From Nitrosomonas aestuarii (lineage in GTDB: Bacteria > Pseudomonadota > Gammaproteobacteria > Burkholderiales > Nitrosomonadaceae): a stretch of 64,000 nt of DNA. Made by a program: the position numbers and the translations under genes. The notes beneath the pieces are model-generated. The model was given only the letters and a program-made list of their open reading frames with translations, was not told the DNA's origin and made no database searches. The DNA lies in the NCBI RefSeq assembly GCF_003046585.1, contig NZ_QAAE01000004.1:124001-188000 (forward strand), given 5' to 3'. Below are positions 17,904-28,508 of this stretch, piece after piece (the first letter of the stretch is position 1; every line of letters starts with the position of its first letter).

Positions 17904-20900
17904 ATGAAAGCAAATATTTCAGGATTAACCGATATAAATTACCGAACAATTTTCGGTACAAACCTGGATGCTATTTTTATCGTTGATACGAAGGGCCGCC
18001 TTCTAATTGCAAATCGGACCGCTGTACAACGTTATGGCTACAGCCTCAAAGAAATAAAGAAAATGAATATTTCTAATCTGACTGATCAAAACATAGAGGG
18101 TCAGTCAGCAGTCAAATTCAGCAAGTTTCTAAAATCCAAAAAAATATCCGAATGGCGGCATCGCTGCAAGGACGGCAGCGTATTTCCGGTAGAGGTCTAT
18201 ACACATCCAATCATTCACAAAGGTAAACGTGTCATTCTCCTGAATGCCCGTGACATCAGCATGCGCAACAATTTTACGCCAGAACTACAGAATCGAAACC
18301 ATATGTTTGAAAAGATTCTGAACACTGAACCTGGCATGCTTTATATTTTTGATCTGCTTGAACAAAAGAATATATATGTCAATCAGCAATGGCACGCAAT
18401 TCTTGGCTATACGGTCGAAGAAACCCAGGCAATAAGAAAAGAGTTAACCGGGGTTTTCCACCCGGATGATCTATCCGGCATTACTGCAAGCCACGCTGCA
18501 TGGCGAGAGGCTTTAGACGGAGAGACGCGCTCGATTGAATATCGCATTCTGGACAAACAAGGAGATTGGCATTGGCTGGTCAGCCATGAAACGACTTTTG
18601 CGCGTGATGAAAAAGGGCATGTGAGCCAGATACTAGGCATCGCTTATGACATCACACAACGCAAACATGCTGAAATACTGCTCGGTGAACAAAAACGCAT
18701 ACTGGAGATGATTGCCTGCGGAGTTCCGATGTCAGTAACGCTCACAACACTGGTTCAAATTATAGAAAATCAGGCCCCCGGAATGATGGGCTCTATTCTT
18801 CTGCTCGATGAAGACGGTGTTCATTTTCGCCATGGCGCGGCACCGAGCCTTCCTGAAGAATACATTGCAACGGTTGATGGTCTATCTATTGGTCCCGTTG
18901 TCGGATCATGCGGCACCGCCGCTTATCGCAAAAAAGCAGTTTTTGTCGAAGACATTGCAACCGATCCACTTTGGGCGCCTTTCAAAACGACTGCGCTGTC
19001 ACACAGATTACGCGCCTGCTGGTCGACACCCATCTTTGACGCTCATAAACAAGTAGTCGGAACTTTTGCAATGTACTACCGCCAGCCCGGTCTACCTAAA
19101 CCGGAACATCTGAGTCTTATTGACGCCGCCACACATATCGCCGCTATTGCGATCAACCGGCACAGAGTCGAGAAAGTACTGCGCCAGAGTGAGACGCGTT
19201 ATCGTTCACTCTTCGAGAATGCGCCTGATGGCATCATGGTAGTGGATAATCAGGGCATCTGCCTCGACGTCAATACAAGTGCATGCCGGATGTTGGGCTA
19301 TAGCCGTGATGAATTGATTTGCCTGCATACAGAAAATATCATTGGACAAACGAAGGAGGTGCATACCGACTCCACTTCAGGGACAATCAAAGTCAAGATA
19401 AGTAATCAACGGGAGTGGCAGTTCCAGCGTAAGGATGGTTCACAATTTTCGGTAGATGTCATCGCAGCCACAATGCCAGACAACAACTTGCTGTGTATAT
19501 TTCGCGACATCACTGAACGAAAAATCACCGAATTTCGACTTAAGCAACTCACGCAGCTCTACGCGGCACTCAGTCAATGTAACCAGGCGATCGTACGCTG
19601 CAACAGTGCAGCTGAATTATTACCTCAGATCTGTCGCGACGCAGTAAAATTCGGCGGCATGAAGATGGCCTGGATCGGGATGATTGACGAAGCGGAAAAG
19701 CTAATTAAGCCGGTCGCTTCGTTCGGCACCGGCATAGCACACCTGCACGAAACCGACTTTCCAATAGATGCCCGTTCTATTGACGGATATAGCATGCCCG
19801 GGATCGCAGTCCGCGAGAAAAGAGCCATATGGTGTCACGATTTTATGCATAACTCAGCGACCGCACCCTGGCATGAATACGCAGAGACATGCGGTTGGAG
19901 AGCACTTGTCTCTCTACCTTTGTATTGCCAGGGAGCAATCGTAGGTGTTTTCAATTTGTTTAGCGGTGATGCACATTCTTTCGATGATGCAATTCAGAAA
20001 CTGGTAATCGAAATGGCATCGGACATCAGTTTTGCATTAAATAATTATGCACTCGAGAAGGAACGCACACAATCCGTAGAAGCATTGCGGCAAAGTGAGC
20101 AACATTTACGGACTATTATTGAAACAGAGCCGGAGTGTGTAAAAGTTGTCGACAAAAATGGCAAACTGCTCGAGATGAATGCTGCAGGCCTGGCGATGCT
20201 CGAAGTAGGCTCTTTAGAAATTGCGAAACAACATGATCTTATTGAATTCCTTCTTCCCAAATACCGCGATGCTTTTACAGCCCTGCATCAGCGCGTAATG
20301 AGTGGAAGCAACGAAACTTTAGAGTTTGAGGTACTAGGACTAAACGGCACAAAACGCTGGCTTGAAACTCATGCAGCCCCGATGCGTGACGAGCATGGCG
20401 AAGTTTCCACACTGCTTGGTATTACACGAGACATCACCGAACGAAAACGCAACGAAGCACGCATCAAATACCTGGCGAATTTTGATTCCCTTACGGGCCT
20501 GCCCAATCGCGCTCAATTAGACAATCATTTAAATTATGCCCTGAATCTGACAAAACGCAGCAGTGGACGTCTGGCACTGATGTTCCTCGATATTGACCGT
20601 TTCAAGGATATCAATGACACGCTTGGACATACTGTCGGTGATGCATTTCTGATAGAAGTTTCTAAACGCTTGAAAATGGCTTTGCGTGAGGACGATACAG
20701 CATCCCGCTTGGGTGGTGATGAATTTATTTTATTGCTACCCGGTAACGATGCACGCGGCGCTGCGCAAGTTGCTCAGAAAATACTGCGTATTATTTCCGA
20801 ACCTTACACAAACGAACGCTATGACCTGATCGTGACCGCATCCATCGGTATCGCCCTCTACCCTGATGACGGTACAGATGTGGAAACGCTATCAAAAAAT

Positions 20901-21788
20901 GCCGATATCGCCATGTATCGAGCAAAACAAGAAGGCCGTAACGGCTATCGATTCTTTACTACGGAAATGCAGGCGCAGGCAACACGCAATCTACAATTAG
21001 TCAGTGCTTTACGCCATGCATTGGAGAATGATCAATTCCAGATATATTACCAACCCCAGGTTTCCATAAAAAATGGACATATCATCGGCGCCGAAGCCTT
21101 ACTCCGATGGCACCATCCAGTACTGGGAAATGTATCACCGGCTGAATTCATACCCGTCGCGGAAGACTCCGGAGTTATTTTACCGATTGGTGAATGGGTT
21201 TTGCGTTCGGCTGTAAGACAGCTAAAGCACTGGATTAATAAGGGCCACCCGCCGATCATCATCGCAGTTAATTTATCGGCAGTGCAATTTCGTCACTCCA
21301 GTTTGCTTGACATGGTCACACGCATTGTTACCGAAGAGCAGTTAGCGCCTGAACATCTGGAACTGGAGTTGACCGAGGGGGTAGCAATGCATGACCCACT
21401 GGGCGCAATTACGGTGATGAACAATCTACATGAACTCGGCATTTACATGTCTATAGATGATTTTGGCACAGGCTATTCATCACTGAACTATTTAAAAAAA
21501 TTCAAAGCATATAAACTCAAAATTGACCGGACATTTGTGCACGACATCACTACAGACATGGAAGATAAAGCGATCGTTGCTGCGATTATCAGCATGTCTA
21601 AAAGTCTTGGTCTACAGACTATTGCTGAAGGCGTAGAGACAAAAGAGCAACTCACTTTTTTGCGCGAACAAGGTTGTGATGAAGCACAGGGCTACTACTA
21701 CAGCAAACCGGTATCAGCTGATCAGTTTGAGCGATTATTAACGAAGCCAAACCATGCATGGAATTCCGACGAACCGTACCGCCTGTAA
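17904..21788 (+). CDS. multi-sensor diguanylate cyclase/phosphodiesterase (PAS-PAS-GAF-PAS-GAF-PAS-GGDEF-EAL)
   Basis: A 1294-residue cytoplasmic c-di-GMP enzyme with no transmembrane segment. Approximate order: PAS 14-120, PAS 133-255, GAF 262-425, PAS 430-550, GAF 555-720, PAS 725-850, GGDEF 855-1020, EAL 1035-1285. The cyclase motif is intact (RLGGDEFILLLPG) with an inhibitory-site RxxD (REDD) five residues upstream. The phosphodiesterase has AEALLRW, AVNLSAVQF, LELTEG, DDFGTGYSS, KIDRTFV and AEGVET. Both activities may therefore be present, and net direction cannot be predicted. It converges on the flagellar operon, consistent with motility-biofilm control. The signals sensed are unknown. 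Confidence 0.93.
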   Translation: MKANISGLTDINYRTIFGTNLDAIFIVDTKGRLLIANRTAVQRYGYSLKEIKKMNISNLTDQNIEGQSAVKFSKFLKSKKISEWRHRCKDGSVFPVEVYTHPIIHKGKRVILLNARDISMRNNFTPELQNRNHMFEKILNTEPGMLYIFDLLEQKNIYVNQQWHAILGYTVEETQAIRKELTGVFHPDDLSGITASHAAWREALDGETRSIEYRILDKQGDWHWLVSHETTFARDEKGHVSQILGIAYDITQRKHAEILLGEQKRILEMIACGVPMSVTLTTLVQIIENQAPGMMGSILLLDEDGVHFRHGAAPSLPEEYIATVDGLSIGPVVGSCGTAAYRKKAVFVEDIATDPLWAPFKTTALSHRLRACWSTPIFDAHKQVVGTFAMYYRQPGLPKPEHLSLIDAATHIAAIAINRHRVEKVLRQSETRYRSLFENAPDGIMVVDNQGICLDVNTSACRMLGYSRDELICLHTENIIGQTKEVHTDSTSGTIKVKISNQREWQFQRKDGSQFSVDVIAATMPDNNLLCIFRDITERKITEFRLKQLTQLYAALSQCNQAIVRCNSAAELLPQICRDAVKFGGMKMAWIGMIDEAEKLIKPVASFGTGIAHLHETDFPIDARSIDGYSMPGIAVREKRAIWCHDFMHNSATAPWHEYAETCGWRALVSLPLYCQGAIVGVFNLFSGDAHSFDDAIQKLVIEMASDISFALNNYALEKERTQSVEALRQSEQHLRTIIETEPECVKVVDKNGKLLEMNAAGLAMLEVGSLEIAKQHDLIEFLLPKYRDAFTALHQRVMSGSNETLEFEVLGLNGTKRWLETHAAPMRDEHGEVSTLLGITRDITERKRNEARIKYLANFDSLTGLPNRAQLDNHLNYALNLTKRSSGRLALMFLDIDRFKDINDTLGHTVGDAFLIEVSKRLKMALREDDTASRLGGDEFILLLPGNDARGAAQVAQKILRIISEPYTNERYDLIVTASIGIALYPDDGTDVETLSKNADIAMYRAKQEGRNGYRFFTTEMQAQATRNLQLVSALRHALENDQFQIYYQPQVSIKNGHIIGAEALLRWHHPVLGNVSPAEFIPVAEDSGVILPIGEWVLRSAVRQLKHWINKGHPPIIIAVNLSAVQFRHSSLLDMVTRIVTEEQLAPEHLELELTEGVAMHDPLGAITVMNNLHELGIYMSIDDFGTGYSSLNYLKKFKAYKLKIDRTFVHDITTDMEDKAIVAAIISMSKSLGLQTIAEGVETKEQLTFLREQGCDEAQGYYYSKPVSADQFERLLTKPNHAWNSDEPYRL

Positions 21789-21823
21789 GCACTGCTTCCG
21801 TCATTTCCAAGTTGCTGGGGTAA

Positions 21824-22615
21824 TCAGTTCAGGGCAACAGGAATTTCAGTAATCTTATCAGGTTCGTTAGACATAATCATGATGGCCACCCTTCGATTAC
21901 GCATTCTTCCATCAATTGTATCATTGCTATCCACTGGTCTATTTTCGCCATATCCGATTGCTGTCAATCTCTGCCTGTTAACGCCATTTTCTATAAATAG
22001 TCTGATCACACTGCTTGCCCGTGCCGTCGACAATTCCCAGTTAGATGGAAAAAAAATGGTATGGATAGGCATATTATCGGTGTGTCCCTCTACATGAATT
22101 TCGTGATCATGATCCTTAATTACATGCGCCACGGCCTGTAGTGTTTCAATTGAATGATCAGACAACATTGCTTCCCCAGGAGAAAAAAGGACACTTGCAT
22201 TAATTTCTACGGTGATGCCTAAACTGGTTTGTGTCACTCTGACTTTTCCATTACTAACCAGTGGTCCCAATACCTGCAATATGTTTTTTGCCATTGATTG
22301 CATTTTTTCCTGCTTTTGAACACGTTGTATTTTTTTCGCTTCAACAACTTTAAAAACACTTTCATGCCGCGGTTCATTCTTTATCTTTGGTAACAAGGTA
22401 TCTTGTGGAGCTGTATCTGAATTAATTGTTGTACTTTTGAATGCATTTACTAAAGAACCGCTCAGTACTTTATACTTCCCTTCGTTTATCGAAGAAACAG
22501 CGTACATAACTACAAAAAATGCAAATAGCAATGTTATAAAATCTGCATAAGAAACCAGCCAACGCTCATGGTTGTCGTGCGTTTCTTCTTCACTGTAATT
22601 TTTTTTTCTAACCAT
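21824..22615 (-). CDS. motD: flagellar motor stator protein MotD (MotB type)
   Basis: 263 residues. One N-terminal membrane helix (WLVSYADFITLLFAFFVVMYAVSSINEGKY) with the proton-binding Asp in YADF. A linker follows and then an OmpA-like peptidoglycan-binding domain (about 140-250) with HVEGHTDNMPIHTIFFPSNWELSTARASSVI and GYGENRPV. MotB-type proteins form the proton-conducting stator with MotA types and anchor it to peptidoglycan. The pairing with the motC gene next to fliA matches the motC-motD arrangement of Pseudomonas. It is the last gene of the flagellar operon. Confidence 0.92.
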   Translation of the reverse strand: MVRKKNYSEEETHDNHERWLVSYADFITLLFAFFVVMYAVSSINEGKYKVLSGSLVNAFKSTTINSDTAPQDTLLPKIKNEPRHESVFKVVEAKKIQRVQKQEKMQSMAKNILQVLGPLVSNGKVRVTQTSLGITVEINASVLFSPGEAMLSDHSIETLQAVAHVIKDHDHEIHVEGHTDNMPIHTIFFPSNWELSTARASSVIRLFIENGVNRQRLTAIGYGENRPVDSNDTIDGRMRNRRVAIMIMSNEPDKITEIPVALN

Positions 22616-22655
22616 TACCTGTACTCAATACGTTAGATATCAACATATTCAAATC

Positions 22656-23423
22656 CTATCTTTCATCCACACAATAGCTCATCAAACGATTTTCAATCAG
22701 CCGTGGATTTTCACCATCAGCAATCGCAACCAAGCCATCTATAAGCATTTCACGCATAACAACCTGCTCATTTATGATACTTTTTAGTTTGTTTGCAATT
22801 GGCAGAAAAAACAAATTCGCCAAACCTACGCCATAAATTGTGGCAACAAACGCCACCGCAATACCGCTGCCGAGAAGACTGGGCTCGGACAAATTTTCCA
22901 TAACATGAATCAAACCGAGTACTGCACCAAGAATACCAATAGTTGGCGCATAACCCCCCGCTGCTTCCCATATTTTTGCAGATTGGCGTTGATAAGAGAC
23001 TTCTGCATCAACCTCAATTTCCAATATTTCGCGTAACTTATCCGGTTTACTGCCATCGGCAAGTAACTGCAGGCCTTTCTTTGTAAGTGGATCAGTTGCT
23101 GATTCGGCATGGGTTTCAAGCACCAAAAAACCGTCCTTGCGTGCAAGATACGACCAACCAACCAATTGCCTGATCAAAACCTGAGAAGCTTTTTCTGGGG
23201 GGAAAATAATCCATTTTGACATTTTCACTCCGTTCATCAGAATCTTAACGGGGCTCTGCAGCAAAACGGCGCCTACGGTACCACCCACTACAATAAAAAA
23301 AGCAGCAAACTGTATAAGCGCACCAAGATGGCCGCCTTCAAGTAGTTGCCCGCCCATAATCGCTGCCAATGCCAGGCTCACTCCGGCGATACTGTTAAAA
23401 TCAATTTTAGCCCTATCACTCAT
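22656..23423 (-). CDS. motC: flagellar motor stator protein MotC (MotA type)
   Basis: About 255 residues with four hydrophobic segments and the MotA/ExbB-type cytoplasmic loop. The torque-generating loop region (QVLIRQLVGWSYLARKDGFLVLE) and the last two helices with ILGAVLGLIHVMENLSEPS and GIAVAFVATIYGVGLANLFFLPIANKLK are present. ATG 23423 is preferred over a GTG one codon earlier. It lies 40 bases after fliA and about 40 bases before motD. A second stator pair (motAB) is not in the window. Confidence 0.92.
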   Translation of the reverse strand: MSDRAKIDFNSIAGVSLALAAIMGGQLLEGGHLGALIQFAAFFIVVGGTVGAVLLQSPVKILMNGVKMSKWIIFPPEKASQVLIRQLVGWSYLARKDGFLVLETHAESATDPLTKKGLQLLADGSKPDKLREILEIEVDAEVSYQRQSAKIWEAAGGYAPTIGILGAVLGLIHVMENLSEPSLLGSGIAVAFVATIYGVGLANLFFLPIANKLKSIINEQVVMREMLIDGLVAIADGENPRLIENRLMSYCVDER

Positions 23424-23463
23424 CACAAATCCCCGTCACCTTCCACGAAAGTTTGATCTACCC

Positions 23464-24174
23464 TCAAAGATTTCTTAACCGACTACGCAAACGTGCGATT
23501 GCTTGGGTGTGTAATTGACAAACGCGCGATTCACTGACACCCATCACTTCACCAATTTCCCTCAAATTCATCTCCTGCTCATAGTGCATACCCATCACCA
23601 TTTTTTCGCGTGGAGGCAAATTCTCAATTGCCTGAACTAACAACTTTCTGAGACTTTCATCAACTAATGCATTTAATGGATTACCGCCTTCATCAATGAA
23701 TAACCGATCCAGAAAAGGTTCTTCATCATCCTGTTGAAAGTCTTCATAGTAAATAAGCTGCGCACCCCGTGCACTTTGCAGTGTTGCATGATATTCATCC
23801 AACGATATTTGCAATTCCTCAGCAAGATCCTGTTCACTAGGTGCGCAACCATTTCGTTGCTCAAGCATATTCACTGCGGCTTCAATCTGCCGCATTTTTT
23901 TTCGTATGCTGCGCGGCAACCAATCCGCATCTCGCAACTCGTCCAGAATAGAACCACGTATGCGCTGCGCTGCATAACTCTCAAACTGCCGCCCATACGA
24001 ACCTTCATAGCGATTAATTGCATCCAGAAGGCCAATCATGCCAGCTTGTATGAGATCATCTACTTGCACACTGGCAGGAAGCTTGGCCATCATATGATAC
24101 GCAATGCGTTTCACCAATGGCGCAAACTCATCAACAAAGTTTTCTTTATTTTTAATTCCAGTCTCTGTATACAT
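23464..24174 (-). CDS. fliA: flagellar sigma factor FliA (sigma 28)
   Basis: 236 residues with sigma regions 2, 3 and 4: LVKRIAYHMMAKLPASVQVDDLIQAGMIGLLDAINRYE, then ESYAAQRIRGSILDELRDADWLPRS, then ENLPPREKMVMGMHYEQEMNLREIGEVMGVSESRVCQLHTQAIARLR. FliA directs late flagellar genes such as flagellin and chemotaxis genes. It is followed by motC and motD and preceded by flhG with 5 bases between. No anti-sigma gene flgM is in the window. Confidence 0.95.
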   Translation of the reverse strand: MYTETGIKNKENFVDEFAPLVKRIAYHMMAKLPASVQVDDLIQAGMIGLLDAINRYEGSYGRQFESYAAQRIRGSILDELRDADWLPRSIRKKMRQIEAAVNMLEQRNGCAPSEQDLAEELQISLDEYHATLQSARGAQLIYYEDFQQDDEEPFLDRLFIDEGGNPLNALVDESLRKLLVQAIENLPPREKMVMGMHYEQEMNLREIGEVMGVSESRVCQLHTQAIARLRSRLRNL

Positions 24175-24179
24175 ATTTA

Positions 24180-25073
24180 TTAGGCCGTATAATTAGCCAT
24201 ACTGAGATGACTTTTGTGAATGAGACGCTGCATAAATCCATCGACAGCCCCGTCAAAATAATCCTTACAAGACGAATACAATACATTTTCAGCAAGATGC
24301 TTGAAGTTGTCACCAGCCTGGGATATCGGAAACGCATCAAGTACTGGCAAGCAGAGTCGACTTGCCTGATTTATTTTTTCATCCCTCTGAGTAAAGCCCG
24401 CGAATTCAAGTGATACGGAAAGATATGTTCGCGCAACACGAGAAAAATCTTCAAAAACTGTCTGCGAAGCAAGTCCGGTGTCAGTTTTATTGACAAAAAT
24501 CAGAAAATGTTTTTTAGCATATTCCTTACTCATCATTTTTATGAGTGCATAAGCACCCATTAACGAAGTTTTTGAGCCTGACACCACGACCAGTACTTGC
24601 TCTGATGCAAGGCTCAGCGGTAACACATGCGTTTCACCACCCATAGCAGCATCAATCAAAATTACATCAATTGATTCGGTAAGTTGACTAAAGCACTTAA
24701 TAAGCTTTTGTTGATCGGTCACATCAAGTTTAGGCAGGGCATGAATACCTCTTAGCGCAGACAATACAAATATATTTTCTGGCCCCCGCAAAATCACCTG
24801 ATCCAGTTTTTTGTCCTGATTGATAACATGCATCAGATCAAAACGCGCTTTTAACCCAAGCCTGGAACTAATATTGTTAGGACATGCATTCTCATCAATT
24901 AGCAATACCCGCTTACCGCTTCTCGCTAATGCCGAAGCAAGATTAACCGACACCGTTGTTTTGCCTACACCTTTTGTCCCACCTGTAACAGTTATTACGC
25001 GCGCAGAAGTATTTGTTTGCAAGGACACAAGATCACTCAAACCAGTTGCCTGGTTATGTAAAAATTTAGTCAT
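24180..25073 (-). CDS. flhG: flagellar number regulator FlhG (MinD-like ATPase)
   Basis: About 297 residues. A MinD/ParA deviant Walker A (GGTKGVGKTTVSVNLA near residue 32) and LIDEN and VILIDAA motifs are seen. FlhG limits flagellar number together with FlhF. ATG 25073 (MTKFLHNQA) overlaps the flhF stop by 8 bases, ATGACTAA, which suggests translational coupling; longer upstream frames lie inside flhF and are not supported. In-operon order flhF-flhG-fliA is the normal one. Confidence 0.92.
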   Translation of the reverse strand: MTKFLHNQATGLSDLVSLQTNTSARVITVTGGTKGVGKTTVSVNLASALARSGKRVLLIDENACPNNISSRLGLKARFDLMHVINQDKKLDQVILRGPENIFVLSALRGIHALPKLDVTDQQKLIKCFSQLTESIDVILIDAAMGGETHVLPLSLASEQVLVVVSGSKTSLMGAYALIKMMSKEYAKKHFLIFVNKTDTGLASQTVFEDFSRVARTYLSVSLEFAGFTQRDEKINQASRLCLPVLDAFPISQAGDNFKHLAENVLYSSCKDYFDGAVDGFMQRLIHKSHLSMANYTA

Positions 25074-26358
25074 GACCAGCTCCAGCATACATTTTTGAGT
25101 CAGGCTCATTCGCGCTATTATTTCTAGCCATAACCAATGCAAATTCTGCATCTTGAAGTGTGAATGCGGAATCACTGGGTTTTGCAGTGAAAATTCGGTG
25201 AAGTAAATATCGCGGATTTGCCGAATGAATATCCTCCGGTACTTTTTGACCGTTAGTTACATAGTGCAGCACCAACTTACGCCGTATTACCGCGTCCAAT
25301 GCCACGCCCAGGCTTGCGGCTTCATCCAACTTGGTAATAATGCAGCCATCAATGCCATGCTTCCGATAAGCGGTAATAATTTCATCCAAAGTTCTATCAC
25401 TTGAGGCCGCGCTCATTACCAGAATTTTTTTTATGTCTTTACTTGCGCTGTTCAACATTGTGATCTGCTCAGCCACCATTTGATCGCGATGGCTCATCCC
25501 CACCATGTCAATCAGGACAATATGCTTGTTTCTAAGCTCCGATAAGGTTAACTGCAAATCATCCGCATCTTGAATATTTTTGACGGACACCCCTAATAAT
25601 CGGCCATAGATACGTAACTGCTCATGTCCGCCAATTCTGTAACTATCCGTCGTCAGTAAAACTACTTTGTCGGCGCCATGTCTGACTACACAGCGTGCCG
25701 CCAGTTTAGCGATTGTGGTGGTTTTACCGACTCCGGTCGCACCAACCAACGCATACACTCCTCCCTTTTCGATCATTTCATCATTAAAGGCAGTATGTAA
25801 ATTAAACTCCAATGCAGCTATTGCCTGTTTCATACTTTGTGCATAACCCAAACCTTCCGATAGCTTATCAACCAAACGGCGCGACAATAAGGGACTAAAT
25901 CCAGCATCTAACAATCTACGCAGAATCTTCATTTTTTCCGGATTGCGCTGCGTAGTATTTCCCCATGCTACAGTCGCCAATTGCTCTTCGAACGTACTTT
26001 TCATGGCATGAATCTCACCCATCAGATTACGTACAAATTCCTCAGATACAACATTTTCTGGGATTCGATCAACCAATTGCTTCCCGGTATTAAGCGATGG
26101 AAGCTCCGCGGCATAAATTGGTGCATTATGAGTGGGTTCAGTATTTCGAAGATCTGCTTCGTTATTTTTCTGCTCAGGCAGACGACCGGGGAGATGTGTA
26201 TCAACCAGGCTTGACATATCCGTATCCGCTAGAGCCATGATTTCAACACCAGCCATAGTCTGTCTATTCGATAAAATAATAGCCTCGGATCCAAGATCTT
26301 CCTTAACCTTGCGCAGCGCTTCTCTTGACGTTGCAGCTACATAGCGTTTTACTTTCAT
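25066..26358 (-). CDS. flhF: flagellar biosynthesis GTPase FlhF
   Basis: 430 residues. An SRP-type GTPase: N-terminal basic and B-domain linker (to about residue 200), then the NG domain with GATGVGKTTTIAKLAARCV, DSYRIGGHEQLRIYG, a VLIDMVGMSHRD-type motif in place of the usual DTAG, and ITKLDEAASLG. FlhF sets flagellar placement and number. The ATG overlaps the flhA stop by ATGA. The IDMVGM form is a natural variant in FlhF proteins and does not by itself mean loss of GTPase activity. Confidence 0.94.
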   Translation of the reverse strand: MKVKRYVAATSREALRKVKEDLGSEAIILSNRQTMAGVEIMALADTDMSSLVDTHLPGRLPEQKNNEADLRNTEPTHNAPIYAAELPSLNTGKQLVDRIPENVVSEEFVRNLMGEIHAMKSTFEEQLATVAWGNTTQRNPEKMKILRRLLDAGFSPLLSRRLVDKLSEGLGYAQSMKQAIAALEFNLHTAFNDEMIEKGGVYALVGATGVGKTTTIAKLAARCVVRHGADKVVLLTTDSYRIGGHEQLRIYGRLLGVSVKNIQDADDLQLTLSELRNKHIVLIDMVGMSHRDQMVAEQITMLNSASKDIKKILVMSAASSDRTLDEIITAYRKHGIDGCIITKLDEAASLGVALDAVIRRKLVLHYVTNGQKVPEDIHSANPRYLLHRIFTAKPSDSAFTLQDAEFALVMARNNSANEPDSKMYAGAGHD

Positions 26359-28439
26359 TGTTTACCCCCAATGATGGAAGTGATTTTAATTTTTCTGGTT
26401 TCAGGTATTTCAGAATGAGAAAGCACCCTAAGATTCGGCACCGCTCTACGCAAAAAATGAGAAAGCAAATTGCGTATCGCGCTCGGCACCAGCAACACAA
26501 CCGGCAATCCCAATTTCTCCTGATGATTGGCGGTAGCACTGGTTTCTTTCAGCAACATATCCGCCAACCCCGGTTCAATACCTCCACCTTCCTTTCCTCC
26601 AGCCTGCACAACTTGCATTAAAATATTTTCCAGCTCATGATGCAGACCCATGACTTGTAATTCTGAACCTGCGGGAAAAAACTGCTCAACAATGGCACGC
26701 CCCAGCGCAGTTCGCACTAACGCCGTCAATTGTGCTGTATCCTGTGTATTTGTCGCATGTTCAGTCAGCACATCAATAATGGTACGCATATCGCGTATAT
26801 GCACATTTTCCACCAACAGGTTCTGTAGAATTTTTTGTACAGCTGAAAGTGGCAGTAACTTAGGTACCAGATCTTCGATCAACTTAGGAGTTTTCGAACT
26901 TAAATGGTCCAATAGCTGCTGAAGCTCTTGCCTACCTAGAAGTTCGGAAGCATGTGAATGAATCAAATGGTTGATATGGGTTGTGACAACGGTACTTGCA
27001 TCAACCACGGTATACCCATTTGTTTGCGCCTGTTCTTTAAGTGAGGCTTCAATCCACACCGCGGGCAGACCGAATGCGGGATCGCTGGTCGCTGTACCGG
27101 GTAGCGTCATAGTTACTCTACCTGGATTAATAGCCAGATACATTCCGTTGTAAGATTCGCCCTGCCCGATCACAGAGCCTTTCAAAGTAATTTGATATGC
27201 GTTGGGACGTAGCTCCAAATTGTCACGAATATGCACTACCGGAGGCAAGAAACCAATATCCTGCGCGAATTTACGACGAATACCATTAATTCGTTTGAGC
27301 AAATCACCCTGCTGCGCTTTATCAACGAGGGGAATAAGACGATATCCCACCTCCAGACCCAGAGTATCTATTGGTGTCACATCATTCCAGCTTGCATCCT
27401 GCTGTTCTACAACAGGCACATCTTCTGCATCATTTTGCTCGTCTTCTTTAGTCGCGGCTCTCGCCATCATAAAATAGGCACCCAACCCCAACGCACCAGC
27501 CAGCAACAAAAATACAAAATGCGGCATACCAGGTACGAGACCCATGACACCCAGAATACTGGCCGTTATGATTAACACCTGGGGTTGATTAAACAGTTGA
27601 CCCAGCACCTGCTCGCCCAGATCTTCATCCGTCGTGACGCGACTGACCACAAGACCGGCAGCCGTAGAAATAACCAGCGCTGGAATTTGTGCGACAAGGC
27701 CATCCCCAATTGTCAGCAATGTATAATTACGAGCGGCCGTATCCAAATCAAGATTATGTTGCAGCATCCCTACTACCAATCCGCCGATAATGGTAATTAA
27801 CATCACCATGACACCTGCAATCGCATCACCACGCACAAACTTGCTAGCACCATCCATCGAGCCAAAAAAATCTGCTTCTTTGGAAATAGTGGCGCGGCGA
27901 TTACGCGCCTCTTCCTCACCGATAAGGCCCGCATTCAAGTCTGCATCTATTGCCATTTGTTTGCCTGGCATTGCATCAAGGGTAAAACGTGCACTGACTT
28001 CCGCAATGCGGCCGGCACCTTTGGTAATCACAACAAAATTGATCACCACCAGAATAATAAAAACAACCAGACCAACGGCATAATTACCGCCAACAAGGAA
28101 ATGCCCAAAAGCTTCAATCACTTTTCCTGCAGCGTCAGGACCAGTGTGACCCTCCAACAAAACTACCCGGGTTGATGCAACATTTAAGGACAATCGCAAC
28201 AATGTCGTTATCAGCAAAACTGTTGGAAAAACTGCGAATTCCAATGGGTTTTTTGTATACAGACTCACCATCAAAACAATAATGGCCAGCGCAATATTGA
28301 ATGTAAATAAAACATCCAGAATAAATGGCGGCAAGGGAAGCACCATCATGCCTAGGATCATGATGATCAAAATTGGCCCGGCCAGCGCTTTAAGGTTATT
28401 TCCAGCCATTAAGCCAGAAAATGTCAACGTGTTATTCAT
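26355..28439 (-). CDS. flhA: flagellar type III export gate protein FlhA
   Basis: 694 residues. The N-terminal half has about eight membrane helices with the FHIPEP-family signature (FVITKGAGRIAEVSARFTLDAMPGKQMAIDADLNAG). The C-terminal cytoplasmic export domain (about 350-694) includes GYRLIPLVD and RALVRTALGR-type stretches. FlhA forms the export gate through which rod, hook and filament proteins pass. The gene is followed by flhF with a 4-base overlap and preceded by flhB with a 69-base gap. Confidence 0.97.
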   Translation of the reverse strand: MNNTLTFSGLMAGNNLKALAGPILIIMILGMMVLPLPPFILDVLFTFNIALAIIVLMVSLYTKNPLEFAVFPTVLLITTLLRLSLNVASTRVVLLEGHTGPDAAGKVIEAFGHFLVGGNYAVGLVVFIILVVINFVVITKGAGRIAEVSARFTLDAMPGKQMAIDADLNAGLIGEEEARNRRATISKEADFFGSMDGASKFVRGDAIAGVMVMLITIIGGLVVGMLQHNLDLDTAARNYTLLTIGDGLVAQIPALVISTAAGLVVSRVTTDEDLGEQVLGQLFNQPQVLIITASILGVMGLVPGMPHFVFLLLAGALGLGAYFMMARAATKEDEQNDAEDVPVVEQQDASWNDVTPIDTLGLEVGYRLIPLVDKAQQGDLLKRINGIRRKFAQDIGFLPPVVHIRDNLELRPNAYQITLKGSVIGQGESYNGMYLAINPGRVTMTLPGTATSDPAFGLPAVWIEASLKEQAQTNGYTVVDASTVVTTHINHLIHSHASELLGRQELQQLLDHLSSKTPKLIEDLVPKLLPLSAVQKILQNLLVENVHIRDMRTIIDVLTEHATNTQDTAQLTALVRTALGRAIVEQFFPAGSELQVMGLHHELENILMQVVQAGGKEGGGIEPGLADMLLKETSATANHQEKLGLPVVLLVPSAIRNLLSHFLRRAVPNLRVLSHSEIPETRKIKITSIIGGKQ

Positions 28440-28508
28440 AATGTTTAAATTACATCAAAAATTGATAATGGTATCGCTCAATAAAAACACCGAATCCCTC
28501 GCTTATTC

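Noticed and set aside
27202-27575. Long plus-strand frames inside flhA
   Set aside because: These are antisense shadows of flhA; the flhA protein is full length and conserved.
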